In this document: positions 1-11,303 of the stretch, in pieces
Layout: each line of letters starts with the position of its first letter
Position numbering within the stretch: the stretch's first letter is position 1
NCBI RefSeq assembly: GCF_905475465.1
Contig: NC_062238.1
Span: forward strand, 7,606,501-7,670,500
Origin: Pieris napi
Taxonomy: Eukaryota > Arthropoda > Insecta > Lepidoptera > Pieridae
Direction: 5' to 3'
Length of the DNA: 64,000 nucleotides
Made by a program: the position numbers and the translations under genes
Notes under the pieces: generated by a model
Databases searched by the model: none
Told to the model about the DNA's origin: nothing
Seen by the model: only the letters and a program-made list of their open reading frames with translations

Positions 1-146
1 TTTTTTGTTTTCAGTACTTCTATTCTAAACGCAGATAGTGTAACATCTTTGGCTCTTTATAAACATAAATTATTGTTTTTTTTTAATAGACGCTCACCAC
101 CAGAGCTCAGTCTACTTAAAAGATTAGAACCATCCAACAGAGAGGT

Positions 147-360
147 ATGAATATGAGTAAAAAGGTGTTTAAATTCAGTTCTGCTGATATAATAAAGTTC
201 ATTGAGATTTATCGCAGTCATGAGTGTTTATGGGATACCGAAAATGTAAATTATAAGAACCGATGCACGTAATGCTGCGCTAGCAGCATTTTCACAGGAA
301 TTTGAAGTTGACGGTTTCGGACCGAAGGAAATAACAAACAAAATAAAAAATTTAGACTAA
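147..360 (+). pseudogene. MADF-domain protein fragment, frameshifted
   Basis: Reading from the ATG at 147 gives a MADF-like start (MNMSKKVFKFSSADIIKFIE, then IYRSHECLWD and NYKN). It then hits a frame break near 262-265. The next frame continues the same domain (DARNAALAAFSQEF, then GFGPKEITNKIKNLD) to a TAA at 358-360. The order matches the MADF consensus: I-Y, LWD, Y-K-N, D-A-R, F, and K-I-K-N-L near the end. MADF domains are Myb-like DNA-binding modules found in insect regulators and as second ORFs of PIF/Harbinger transposons. There is no BESS domain and the domain is broken, so this is probably a transposon or gene relic. A pyrimidine tract and AG at 1-14 look like a splice acceptor, so an upstream exon may lie outside the window. 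Confidence 0.6.
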
Positions 361-967
361 ATTAATTTTTAATTTATTTAATTTTTATTTAATTTAATTT
401 AACACACCCTCACTCACTGCACTCATGTTTGCAAATGAAGAGATAATTGCGTACAAGAATTGCGTAAGAAATTATTGTACGTGCTGTTTACATCAATAAT
501 AGTTTTGAAAGGAAACTTTTCCCATTGATCAAGAATGTTACGTTTTGTTTAGACCATGCAACTTATTTATTGCGTCGACATAATTGTATGCTACAGGCAA
601 GAAAATGGCATCATGTAAATGGGCCTTTAGCCTACTGCGTGTTTGCCATTGGTTTGTCAATAACACCATTATTTTGACAATCAGATACCCATAACATTGT
701 AGTGAAACAATTGTAAGACCAAGGAGTCAAAAAAAGTCTGAGTGTTAGTTATTATTCGTGTCTTGTTCGTGAGTGATGTAATACCCTGGCTTGAGTATAG
801 CCACATTGAGAGAGCAATTATAAGTTATTGATGGATACGTCTTGTCAATGTTTCAAACAGCTACGTTTATTAAGAGTAGATGTTACATATTTATTTGATG
901 CTTGAGTGTTCAGAGGAGTATCGACATGGTTGAATTCTGATTAATACCTACAGTTGAGTTTCATCAT
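361..967. other. intergenic, nothing recognised
   Basis: AT-rich, beginning with short repeats of AATTTAATTT type after the MADF relic. No coding exon or known repeat was recognised. Confidence 0.5.
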
Positions 968-1198
968 CGGACGTGAAGGCAGAATTCGCAATTCCACCCG
1001 TATCACCTCACTTAGCTTAGCCTCTTTTTAAGGCAGTTTTTGCCATGCATCACTAAGTATTTCCCAACCAATTTGACTAAGGGTCCTTCAAGAGAGCTTA
1101 TCAATTCTTAAAAGGCTGGTAATGCACTTGATACTCCTATGACAATGTGAGTGGGTATCACTAAACATTAGGTGAGCCTACTGCTTGTTTCGTGTGTG
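968..1198 (+). mobile_element. LINE 3' fragment (degenerate C-terminal ORF plus 3' end)
   Basis: A degenerate copy of the repeat seen more clearly at 9616-9910. It shares the block that encodes a PNQFDLGSFKKR-like tail (here 'ccaatttgactaagggtccttcaagag' split by changes), followed by the 'gtatcactaaacattaggtgagcc' 3' region. It is heavily mutated and not coding. The family is a non-LTR retrotransposon; the clade is not assigned. Confidence 0.55.
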
Positions 1199-1287
1199 CT
1201 TTTTATTATTTATACCCAAGCTAAGTGTTTGGTTTCCTTTTTTTAATATGATATTGCAGTTCCTTACAATTCCTTTCGTACAACAAA

Positions 1288-1444
1288 ACATGGCGATAAA
1301 AAATGTTGCGGAGAGTTTCTTGCCAGTTCCCGCCCGCCCTTGATTTGGGAACCGGTATAAAATGTAATTTTAGATCTTCCTTTTTTTTTAATATTGACGT
1401 TTATATGTATAGTTACGAATATGAATAAATAGATTTGATTTGAT
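1288..1444 (+). mobile_element. LINE 3' end with TTTGAT-type tail
   Basis: It shares the 'ggcgataaaaa..gttgcggagagtttcttgccagttc' region with the copies at 4053-4432, 23551-23908 and 63751-63882. It ends in a short TTGATTTGAT repeat, the kind of simple 3' tail seen on lepidopteran non-LTR elements. Confidence 0.55.
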
Positions 1445-3070
1445 ATCGTTCTGTATTCTGTGCATATTAGTAATAAGTCGAATCTCAGATAGTTATATAC
1501 TTATTTTATATATGTTCTGTATATCTTAAACTGTTGGTGCTCGCTTATTGAACTTAATACGTGCGCTGTAGCATGGTGCGGCTGACAGTTGCCTCATTTT
1601 TCTTTCAATTTGACTTTATTTGTAGACTAGAACAGTCTGGCTGGGTTAAACTTAAGTTACTACAGTTATTAATGCTTTAATATATTACGAATGTGGTATA
1701 GCTGAAATACTAAGTCATAATTTGTAAATCGCGGCAACTTTCACCCGCATGGTATAGTCGAGAATGCCATAGCTCCTGCATTGACATCTTGAAAATGTGT
1801 GTTGAGACTTCAAATAGAGACAAACTTGTATCGTAAGTAGTATAATTAAAAAATAAAATATAACGTTGAAGTAAATTGTAGTGTTATATGGTGAAACATT
1901 TTTAGCAACAGCGGATTTTAAGGCATTTGAATACATGATAAGTATAACGTAGGTGTAGAACAAAGGAATTTTTCAATTTAGTACTTAATTAAAATTAGAA
2001 ATTCAGTAAATTCCCTGAGAGTGGATGGGTATTTGTTCGTGAATAATTGCCCATTATACTTCCAGTTCCATTTATTTCATTTAAAATTTCCTTTTTGTAC
2101 TTGGCAATGTCCTCAGAAATATTTACTTCGAATTAATTAAACCAATTCGCGCATAGCTTTAGCTACTATGTCATAGTTGTCAATACAGCTTTATTGAATT
2201 GTGAATGAAGAGCGGGAATTAATTCGGTTGATTAATTGTTATTTCGTAACGTTATGTAGCTTCGTGTTAAAATAATGTTATCTAACAAAGACCGTAACTT
2301 AACTAGAATAACGAGACATTGTTTTTTACCTTATAATCAATTGTAAAAAGTTCATTAATTCGTTAGAGAATGAATATTTCGGAGTTTTTTATTTCCGCCG
2401 TCCCTTCTAATGCCAAGTTACAGATCTTAATTTTAACGTAGCTTTGACTAATATCAAACTCATAACCGTAGAATATCACCTACGCTGTGGCCGTAGCAAA
2501 CATGAAAGATGGAAATTTAATTAATTTTAAAACTGCTAATCACTTTAGTAACAATATTTTTATCAATTTGCAATGAGGTAAATGTATACAACTTCATTAC
2601 TTCAAACTTATACCAATAAACAACCTTAAACAAACATAATACTCTTTTAACATTCAAAGAATTTAGTTGTAATATATCTTCCCTACCTATGGAAGACTAT
2701 GATAGACCTTTGTGTAGCTTTAGCCGTCTTAATCTAATATTTTACTTATCGACAGCATCGTTGAACTATTTTCTAAGCACAGCGTTCAAGAGGTTTGGAC
2801 TTTGAAATCAATGTTGGGCTGTCTAGACAGATTTGCTAAGAATGGAGGAGACTAGTAATTTATTGTGGTTTGTACTAGTTTTCTTATGTGTGATAGAACG
2901 AAATTCAATTTGGGCCGAGCCTAGCTAGACTGGTATGGCCTTTTTCATTTAAGAAAAATCTAAATTTGTTATTGTAAACCATGAGTTCAAACAACAGTAC
3001 CAATGAACTATATTTCTATTAAAACTGTTTTTTTTTTAAAGAAACATTTTTAATTAATATCAAAGTAATT
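1445..3070. other. intergenic, nothing recognised
   Basis: AT-rich single-copy-looking DNA. No ORF here has a recognisable domain; the 82-codon minus-strand frame at 1715-1963 is hydrophobic low-complexity translation without support. Confidence 0.5.
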
Positions 3071-3310
3071 TGTGGTGCTACAACCTCTTTAGGTCTGGGC
3101 CTCAGATTTCTGAATCAGTTACATGATCATTTTTAAATCTAATAGGCAAGTAGGTGATCAGCCTCCTCAGTTGAAATGTCGGTTTCCTCACAATGTTTTC
3201 CTTCACCGTTCAACCAAATGTTAAATGCGCACGTAGAAAGAAAGTCCAGTGCATAGCCGGGGATCGAACCTACGACCTTATGGATGAGTCGCACGCTAAA
3301 GCCACTAGGG
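3071..3310 (-). mobile_element. tRNA-derived SINE (common family), degenerate
   Basis: Reverse copy of the most abundant SINE in the window. On the minus strand it begins with a tRNA-like head (A-box region CTAGTGGCTTTAGCGTGCG and B box GGTTCGATCCCCGG), then the 'cggtgaaggaaaacattgtgagg' body and the 'ggcccagacctaaagaggttg' tail. The middle of the body is altered. It resembles Metulj-type butterfly SINEs, from memory of the family. Confidence 0.75.
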
Positions 3311-3829
3311 CCTATTAGTTAAATTAATAGATAATTTTAATTACCATCACCTTTATCTTCATAATCCAATTACGGTCGCGATATTAAAATAATAGCTCGA
3401 CCGTATGATGACGCAATCCTTCCATTATTTCTTTGACCTTACTATCCGTGTATCCATCACACTCATTCGCAATATTTACGTTGTTACTGTGGGATAAATA
3501 TTGGAACAACATCTCAAACAGTCAAATGTTCATGAAGCCTGTAACAGCATTAATTTAAGCATTCAAAACAAAACAAACACGTGTACCGTAGTTGGCGAAT
3601 GTCCAGTGTTTTAGTAACAAGTTTTACAACCATTACTCACTCCCTATGCTATATTTTTAGAAGGGCAATTCCAAAATCAGCTACATTCAGGTCAAACTCA
3701 TGCCCTAATTTTAAGTGACGACTTTAGAATAGCTAACACATACGTGCAGAAATGTTCGGTGAAAGGTAGAAGCATAAATTATTAGTAATGTACTCTAACT
3801 TTATCCGCGCAGGTAAGTGAGATTTTTAA

Positions 3830-4052
3830 TGGCGTTCAGCGTGCGACTCTCATCCCTGATGTTGTACGTTCTATCACCGGCTGTGCACCATTGTACTTTC
3901 TATGTGCGTCTTTAACACTCGATCCATCGGTGAAGTAAATCATAGTGAGGATATCGGCATGCCTTAGACCCATAAGGTCAATGGCGTGTGTCAGGCACAG
4001 AAGGCTCATTACCTAATTGTCTATTAGAAAGAAACAATTGAACACGAAACAG
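3830..4052 (+). mobile_element. tRNA-derived SINE, degenerate copy
   Basis: Plus-strand copy starting inside the tRNA-like head (GGCGTTCAGCGTGCGACTCTC), with a mutated B box. The body diverges at several points. It lies directly against the LINE 3' end that starts at 4053 on the other strand. Confidence 0.65.
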
Positions 4053-4432
4053 AAATTCAAAATTCAAATTCAAAATTCAAAAATCATTTATTCACGTAGA
4101 TAACACAATGTACACTTGTGATGCGTCATTAAAGAAATACATATTAATGCTTCTAATTTTACATTTACTGCCAGTTCTCAAATCAAGGGCGTAGAACGGA
4201 AGAGAAGAACTGGCAATAAACTCTCCGCCACTCTTTTTAATCGCCATGTTTTTTTTTTTTTTACACAACGTTTGTAAGGAGCTGCAACCATTACACCATG
4301 TTCCACATGACATCTTAAGTAATTAATAATAATAACATAAATTAACAAAGACTTGTCCCCTATCAGCAGGAGGCATGGTGAAATAGGAGCACGCACTTAC
4401 ATTCTAGTGGGAACAACACGCAAACAATCAAT
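4053..4432 (-). mobile_element. LINE 3' end, reverse orientation
   Basis: Reverse complement of the 23551-23908 copy. It carries the same 'gttcccac..gcgtgctcctatttcacc' and 'gtggcggagagtttattgcc' stretches, and ends on the minus strand in a TTTGAATTTTGAATTT tail (4053-4090). Two 72-73 codon frames in it are non-coding. A small SINE tail fragment (4431-4463) follows. Confidence 0.65.
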
Positions 4433-4956
4433 CTGAGACCTATGAGGTTTTAGCGCCACTAGTTTATTTTTAATACAATCGCAATGAAATACGTTTTCTA
4501 TTTATAATATTTATAACATATAATGTTTATATCATAGTGTTTTCTTGATAAGCTATATTTTCTTATACTGTAAAGCTAAAAAATGCTTATCCCTCAGTTA
4601 CGAGTGATTTTCCGTAAGCCTAACACGTAGGTATATGATGTTGGAAAGGTTTGAATTAAAAACAATTATATGATTTTATTCAAAATATTCCACATTTATT
4701 ATCTGCATAACATCAACGAGTAATCCAATGACGACCTTTCACCCTACATCATTGACCTATTTATATATTCTTAGCGTGTGCGTGACAATTTTTCGATTTC
4801 AATACACTTCAATTTTGGTGTACTCAGAGCTTCCAACATTCAAATTAAAATGTCAAACGACGACATGGAAATGGAAACTTAAATCTCTAGGGAAGCAATT
4901 AGCAATGACTTTCATTACTTTGAACATTTCTATTCACAGTTTTAATTTATGAATGA
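4433..4956. other. intergenic; SINE tail scrap at its start
   Basis: The first 30 bases match the 'gagacctatgaggttttagcgccac' SINE tail. The remainder is AT-rich without recognisable features. Confidence 0.45.
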
Positions 4957-5555
4957 CTAGTAGACTCGGCCAAGCGTTGCTGTGGCTAAGATTTTTGTTA
5001 TATTACATAGTAGTAAACTATTCAAGAGCAAAAAACGGCAGGAGAACACCAATCCACCATGCTTTTTGGTGGTTTTGCCATTAAATTGTAGCTTATGTGA
5101 AACGTTGGTATTTATTTTGATAAGGATCAATACCTAGGTACGAATAAAGAGCCTTTTCTACAGGTGGTATTTTAATAAAAAAAAATTAATAAAAGGGCGC
5201 TTATTGTGACGTAACTATAAAAGATAGAGACATGCTGCCGTGACAATTTTTATAGTTAGTGATGTGTCCTGAAAAATTGTAATACATTATTTTGTTCTAT
5301 CATTAATAGTTTTCACAGCGCACGCGATTGAAGGAAGTTTTTTGTTTACTTTTTTACACCTTGGGTTAGATTATTCAACTTTTAGTAAGCATCCCTAATT
5401 TTTTTGAATGAAATGAAACATAGCATATGTCACTCGGGAATAGTGTAGCTTGCCAACGGTAAAATAATTTTTTAAATCGGTCCAGTAGTTTCGGAGCCTA
5501 TTCATTTCAAACAAACAAAAAATCAAATCTTTCCTCTTTATAAAATTAGTATAGA
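4957..5555 (-). mobile_element. Helitron-like non-autonomous element
   Basis: On the minus strand it starts with TCTATACTAATTTTATAAAG and ends in CTAG. It is flanked by A at the 5' side and T at the 3' side, the A|T insertion rule of Helitrons, with no target duplication. A small hairpin (GCCA..TGGC) lies about 10 bases before the CTAG end. The 5' part carries the motif 'ggctccgaaactactggaccga', frequent in insect Helitron-like repeats. No Rep/helicase coding remains. Confidence 0.6.
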
Positions 5556-6170
5556 TATATTATGGCTGACTGATTTTAACTATTAATGTTTATAATAAAC
5601 CCTTACAGAGCGGTTTAGAACTGTCTAAATAAAAGTAAATAAATAAAAATAATTATATTGCATCATACAATAAAAATTAACTTCGTTCTTATCGCGTTAC
5701 TAATATAATTACTAAACGTAGGCAAAGTTGGCTCCATGCTTTTTAATCTGGTACACAAAGTAGAGCAATTAGTAATAGCACCGGAATTTAAGCTGAAACG
5801 TTATATATTTAAGCTAATTACTTTTCAGATTAACTTACTACGTTATACATATTGTTGAGAAATGTCTTCCCCTAGTTCTCCGGGGAGGTAAGTATCTATC
5901 TACTTGAAGATAATCAAGTATCTCAATTTCCAGTAATCTAAAGAAAAACCCTAGAGGGAAAGGTTCTTCATCAGAAATTTGTATATATATTGATTAACTC
6001 CTTTTAAAGGTTCACATATTCTCATATGACCTTAATTACGCGCCGTAGTAGAAGCGTACGTAAGTACTATTAGCAAAAATATCAGCTATTTAAGTTATCG
6101 CCTCGACTCAACTTTGTTAGAAACCACTATTTAGCACCTATTTTTTTATTGTAAGATCGTTTTTTTTTTT
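5556..6170. other. intergenic, nothing recognised
   Basis: AT-rich. No coding or repeat signal recognised. Confidence 0.45.
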
Positions 6171-6384
6171 TATAGACAATTCACACCAATTGACCTAGTC
6201 CCATGCTAAGCTGGTGAAGCTTGTGTTATGTGTACTAGGCAACGGATATACATACATATTATAGATAGATAGACACATAAATACATATTTAAACACCCAA
6301 GACCTAAGCACAACACCAAATGCTCATCACATCGATGTTCGTCTCAGCCGGGGATTGAACCCGGGACCCATGGATTCGCAGGTA
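6171..6384 (-). mobile_element. SINE-like repeat with tRNA B box
   Basis: The minus strand contains CCCGGGTTCAATCCCCGGCT, a B-box-like promoter. After it comes a body with 'tgtgtctatctatctataat' and 'gtatatccgttgcctagtac', a combination common in lepidopteran SINEs. The tRNA-like head is cut near 6384. Confidence 0.6.
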
Positions 6385-8867
6385 GATCTTTAGTTATGAC
6401 TAAAAATTGTTAAGAAACTAATATATTTTATGTTTATAGTTCGACAAGACGAGTGTTTTGGAGGGCTGTAGAATAACGGTTGACAGCGTGGCATAACCGT
6501 GGAGTTTTATTGGGATGTGGTCCCACAAAGCGGATGTCCAACGGAATAGTATGCATAATGCATTTCCCGAAAAAAATCCCAGTCTGTAACAAGGATTAAA
6601 TCGAGATACGTGGCAGAACCTTTACACGTACTTTGTATACACGCATTCTATTCGAACGATGCATATTTAGTTTCTGTTTCATTCGAAAACCGCCTGCAGA
6701 CGTTTTCTTTTACTGAGTTTTGTATACATCATATTATCGTTACTTTTCCATTAGAAAGAAAGAAAGAAAGAAAAAGCGTTTATTTGATTAAAGCACACAC
6801 ACACATATATATAAAAGAAATACAAACACTGCTTTAATCAGAAATGGGCCCAACTCAACTTTGAGTTGCTAGCAGTACTGATTTTCAGTGGACCATGCAT
6901 TACAAACAGAGCCTTTGCTGACTGTACGTGGTAGCCGAGTATGGCAACTCGTGCTACCTAATGCAAGCATCATCGCCACTCCGCACTCAATTTTACGGTA
7001 AATATTGCTCCACCTAAATCAATTATCGAGGTTTCGGCTGGCCCTCTCTGTTGCCAATTAATTTTATCTTTAGATAATAGGAGTAATTTGCTATTTATTG
7101 GCCTATACACGATATTGTACAAGAAACGGTTTTACGAATTTATTAATATAAAATTAGAATTGTTTGATTAAAGTTTTGATTATCATATCAGATAAATTCC
7201 TTTTAATTACTAAGTGATTATATTATCTAGATAACAGCGCCGCTTCCAGGCAACCCTAGTAATAATAATAAAAATATTTCGTGTTGTACAATCTATGAAT
7301 TTAAATTAAGCAGCGTAATTTCTAAGTTATATAGTTTAAACCCAAGTTATTAAAATCAATATTTACTCCGTAAAGTTAACAACATAGATGCTGTATTGAA
7401 ATACCAGATTATTTGCCGAAACAAGTTTCTTCGGGTCAAAGATACTTTATTTCTCAAAGAATTACATTCACTTAGTGAGAAATTTGAGAGGTTAGTAATG
7501 AACATCGTTTGAAACTATTCAAAAATCAGCTATATAAAATAAATATATTAGTAGCTAAGAATGTATACAATATTTTCTTACAAAAGTGCAGGTAGGTCGC
7601 ATCGATGTTACAACTCGCATTGTGTGACTAATGTATAGTAATATTTTAGACGCTCATTCACAGATATATATAAATAAATGGTAGAAGGAAATTTTCTTAA
7701 GATCTGTTTTTTACTTACTTAAAATAATGGCATGTTTTTTTTAACAAAAGTCTAGTTTATGTTTGTGTGTGTATATGCATTTGTGGGTGTATGCGTATGT
7801 GAGTGTACGGGTCAGTGTGAGTGCGTGTGTGTGTGTGATTGTTACTAGTGTGGGCGAGAAAACGTTCCATTTATTAAATTAAATTAGGGGTCGTAATAGA
7901 TTTTCTGGGGTTTGGTAAATAAGCGATTTGAGATATTCAGTTACTCCTTTTTTACAATTGTATTTTGTGAGATGATAGATTTGAAGGTCTTTGTTATATA
8001 TCATAGCACGATTTATAAAGTAAGAGAATTCGTACTTATGCGGACGATCAGTTAGTAACACACTTTATTACGCATTTAACTTTGTTGGGTCGAGTTTGCC
8101 TATAGGGAAAGATTTTTTCGGTTTGTTATTTACATTTACATTGCTGAACACATTAGAAATATTCAATACAATACTAAGTTTACTGGCATATTAATATGTA
8201 TTAAAGGTCGGGCATTTTATTACAATATCCCTATTTAGAATATATATCGCGTTTTATGTATTATACTGAATAGGATTAACTAAAAACAATAACTAACCTT
8301 AAAATATAATAACTAAAATATATTATTAAAAGGAGTCCCAGGAGTATTTAGTAGAAAATAACATTTCTCGTTTAAAATTAGTTTTAAGGACTGTTTATGA
8401 AATTTTGTGGTAATCAGTACAACCGTCCATAAAACTAACTAATAAAAATTTCATATTTACCGTTTAAAAATTATAATAAGTTAAACACAGCTGAATACAC
8501 CGTTTAACAAAGAACGTATCTAGGCCATTGACAATATTTTAAACATAGCACGCAAACCCCCCGAACCTCTCGGATTATGAAAAGTTGAGAACCAGTTTTG
8601 TATTCTGTCATATCAGCCCGATTAACTCATACCTTAAAATGTAAGTCTTGAGTACGATGTTTATAGGGGGCTGGTTACTTTTCAATACTTTATCATTGAG
8701 CCAAATTAAAAACAAGCTGCAAAAAATGAATTAAACTACGCTAGAGGTTTGCTATGGGTATATGGTATATGGTACTTAACGGAAGCACAAAGGTGCATTG
8801 ATTTATATATGGAACGTCCATAGGTTTGAGGTGTCAACTTAAACTATCGATGTATAAGAATACCTTA
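6385..8867. repeat. intergenic with three simple repeats
   Basis: Holds an (AGAA)n tract at 6753-6775, an (AC)n(AT)n tract at 6793-6812 and a long imperfect TG tract at 7759-7838. A somewhat less AT-rich block at 6840-7060 is unexplained. No gene recognised. Confidence 0.6.
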
Positions 8868-9127
8868 TCTAATAGTTAAACTCCTGCGAAACGGCTTGAC
8901 CGATTCTCATGAAATTTTGTGTGCATATCGGGTATGTCTGAGAATCGGACAAAATTTTTTTTCATCCCCCTAAATGTTAAGGGTTGTCCAGTCCTAAATT
9001 ATTTTTTTTTTTATGATACAGCATTAAGAAATACAGACAACCCCTAATTTTCACCCCTCTACCATCAACCTCTCTTTTTTATTATAAATGATATACATGG
9101 CAAAACGACGTTTGCCGGATCAGCTAG
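8868..9127 (+). mobile_element. Helitron-like element, family 2
   Basis: Begins with A|TCTAATAG at 8868 and ends CTAG|T at 9127. Twelve bases before the terminus is a perfect 6-bp stem hairpin (GGCAAAACGACGTTTGCC), as expected of a Helitron 3' end. It carries the 'cgaaacggcttgaccgattc' block shared with 14483-14802. Confidence 0.7.
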
Positions 9128-9615
9128 TATAGCAGTTTATAAAAAAGTTCGTTCGTAATATATGCTTACAAAAAAGACCGTAGAATAAAAAGGATCTGAA
9201 TATCCTTAACAAGTGCTTTTTCGCCAAGTTTTCTTTGTCTAAATGAGGTCAGCCGGAAGGTTAGAGAAATTTGGGCGTTTCGTGCGTAGGGGTTGATGAA
9301 GCGACCCCAACTAAGCCAGCGAGTTCATTTTGGGTTTCCTTTTTACTCCTCGTAATTGTTCAAAGTAAGCACTAAACTGGTTTTATGTCATACAGAGAAC
9401 TTGGTAATAGAAGCTTTTACGATTTTTAATTTCTTTGACGTGACTGCGATACGAGAGTACTATGAGTTACGCGATTGCAGCGACCCGGTCGTAAAATTAT
9501 TCACTTCATTATGTGGCCAGGCCAAATCAATAAGTCAAGTGATATATTAACGATTGTGTCCACATACATTTACTATAAACGAATTGCAAACCCGATCATA
9601 TATATTTTTAAATAA
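9128..9615. other. intergenic, nothing recognised
   Basis: The 64-codon plus-strand frame 9356-9550 has no recognisable domain and no splice context, so it is not called. Confidence 0.45.
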
Positions 9616-9910
9616 GCTATTCTTATTTACAATAATTGAGATGATTATTATTATCTATCATTTCCACAACTGAGCGTTTTTCAAGGCAGTTTTTTCCGCG
9701 CACTACCACTATGTGGAACCAGCTGCCCACTGAAGTATTTCCGAACCAATTCGACTTAGGGTCCTTCAAGAAAAGAGCATACCAATTCTTAAAAGGCCGG
9801 CAACGCACTCGCGAGCCCTCTGGCATTGAGAGTGTCCATGGGCGGCGGTATCACTTAACATCAGGTGAGCCTCCTGCCCGTTTGCCCCCCGTTCTATAAA
9901 AAAAAAAAGA
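9616..9910 (+). mobile_element. LINE 3' end with ORF2 C-terminus
   Basis: Translating 9711 onward gives MWNQLPTEVFPNQFDLGSFK, then KRAYQFLKGR. This is the W-N-x-L-P ... F-K-x-R motif that closes many non-LTR retrotransposon reverse-transcriptase ORFs. It is followed by a short 3' region ending in an A-run (9897-9910). 5' truncated, as usual for LINE copies. The overlapping minus-strand frames are shadows. Confidence 0.7.
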
Positions 9911-11254
9911 AACTGTATATACAGTAAGTTTATAGATTTTGTTAAAACGGCTTCGGCAAGATAAGGAAACCAGCTCAACGACTTGTTCGTGTAGTATATT
10001 TGATTGTATTAAATGATAAGCTGAAATTCGACGTGTATTTTTTCAAGCTTTCAATATGTTTATATACACATTACAACGATTACAATCATCAACCTTTGTA
10101 TATAATAGAATCTGGCTTGGTGGCATTCGAATTGGTCTTGCCTAACGAAATCGATGAATTGAAATTTAACTATTATGATTTGGCATCGACTCCCAAAAAT
10201 GAGCCTTAGAGGATTTTCATATTCCTTGTAAATATTTTTTTTATATTACCTACCCCTTTGCAGGTTTGTAGAAGAGCTCAATAACAACTTTTCTAGAATT
10301 TCTTTTACCTAAAGCTGCACTATCAGTGTCTGCTTTAAATTGTTCTGTAAATGCTTCGATCATTGCAAATATATTGTAGAAGCTTGGTATTGTTTTGAAA
10401 GATTTTGCTACTATATATAATTAAACGTAAACAATGTGTAGTTTGATTGGTTTTTCTTTACATGTCTGTAAAAATACACAACAATGTGTATTTTACTTTA
10501 TGTAGTAAAGGATTTAGAGACAACAATATTTATTATAAAAACAATAAGAGTTTTCCACTTCATCTCATCAAAAGCCTAACAGTGCGTTCGTCCGCAACGC
10601 ACAAATTGCACTAACAACAATAAAAGTATATAGTCGAAAACAACAATCATAAAATATTTAGGTTACGACTATGTTTTCGTATAAAAACGTCTAATACGCA
10701 AATAAATAGGCCACTGGAAAAACTACACCGTGACCAAAATTTGCTATACTAGCAAAATACTTTATTATTACTTATAAATACTTTATCAGTTTTATAAATC
10801 TAAAGTAAAATTACATTTAAACTTTCATCTACTTTAATAAACGCCGACACAGCTGTTAAACATTTTCAACGATCTGTTTAAGCGTCTTGAGATTCATTTT
10901 ACAAACAAGTGCACTATAAAATGTGTAACTTAAGATATAAAGGTAGCAACCGTATCGCTGACGGCCCCTTCGAGACATACTAGATGTTCTAAATGTTTAG
11001 AAAACGAAGGATAATTAAAGACTAGCCAACTATAAAAAGAGCAGCATTATACTCGGATCACAGAATGTGAGCATATCCATAATATGAAAAATAGCCAAAT
11101 TAAGATAAAAGTGTATATAGCCGGGAGTTTAGTAACTTAGTTAAAAGTGTCAAGTTTAATGATGGTTAATAAACTTTTATTGAACTTAAAAATAAGCATA
11201 ACGTATTTGCGAACCGGAAGGAACATGCTGATATCTTTATCGGTTCTTAAAACT
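9911..11254. other. intergenic, nothing recognised
   Basis: AT-rich; the 69-codon frame at 10000-10209 has no recognisable motif and is not called. Confidence 0.45.
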
Positions 11255-11303
11255 GCCTTGCGATTCTGTAACTTACGAAAAGTGAGTTACAGAATCGCAA
11301 GGC
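11255..11303. repeat. 49-bp near-perfect hairpin, end sequence of the 25442 MITE
   Basis: The arms GCCTTGCGATTCTGTAAC and GTTACAGAATCGCAAGGC are exact reverse complements around a short loop. The arm matches the TIR of the element at 25442-25620 (GCCCTGCGATTCTGTAACTC) apart from one base. It looks like the two ends of that element with the interior gone. Confidence 0.7.
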
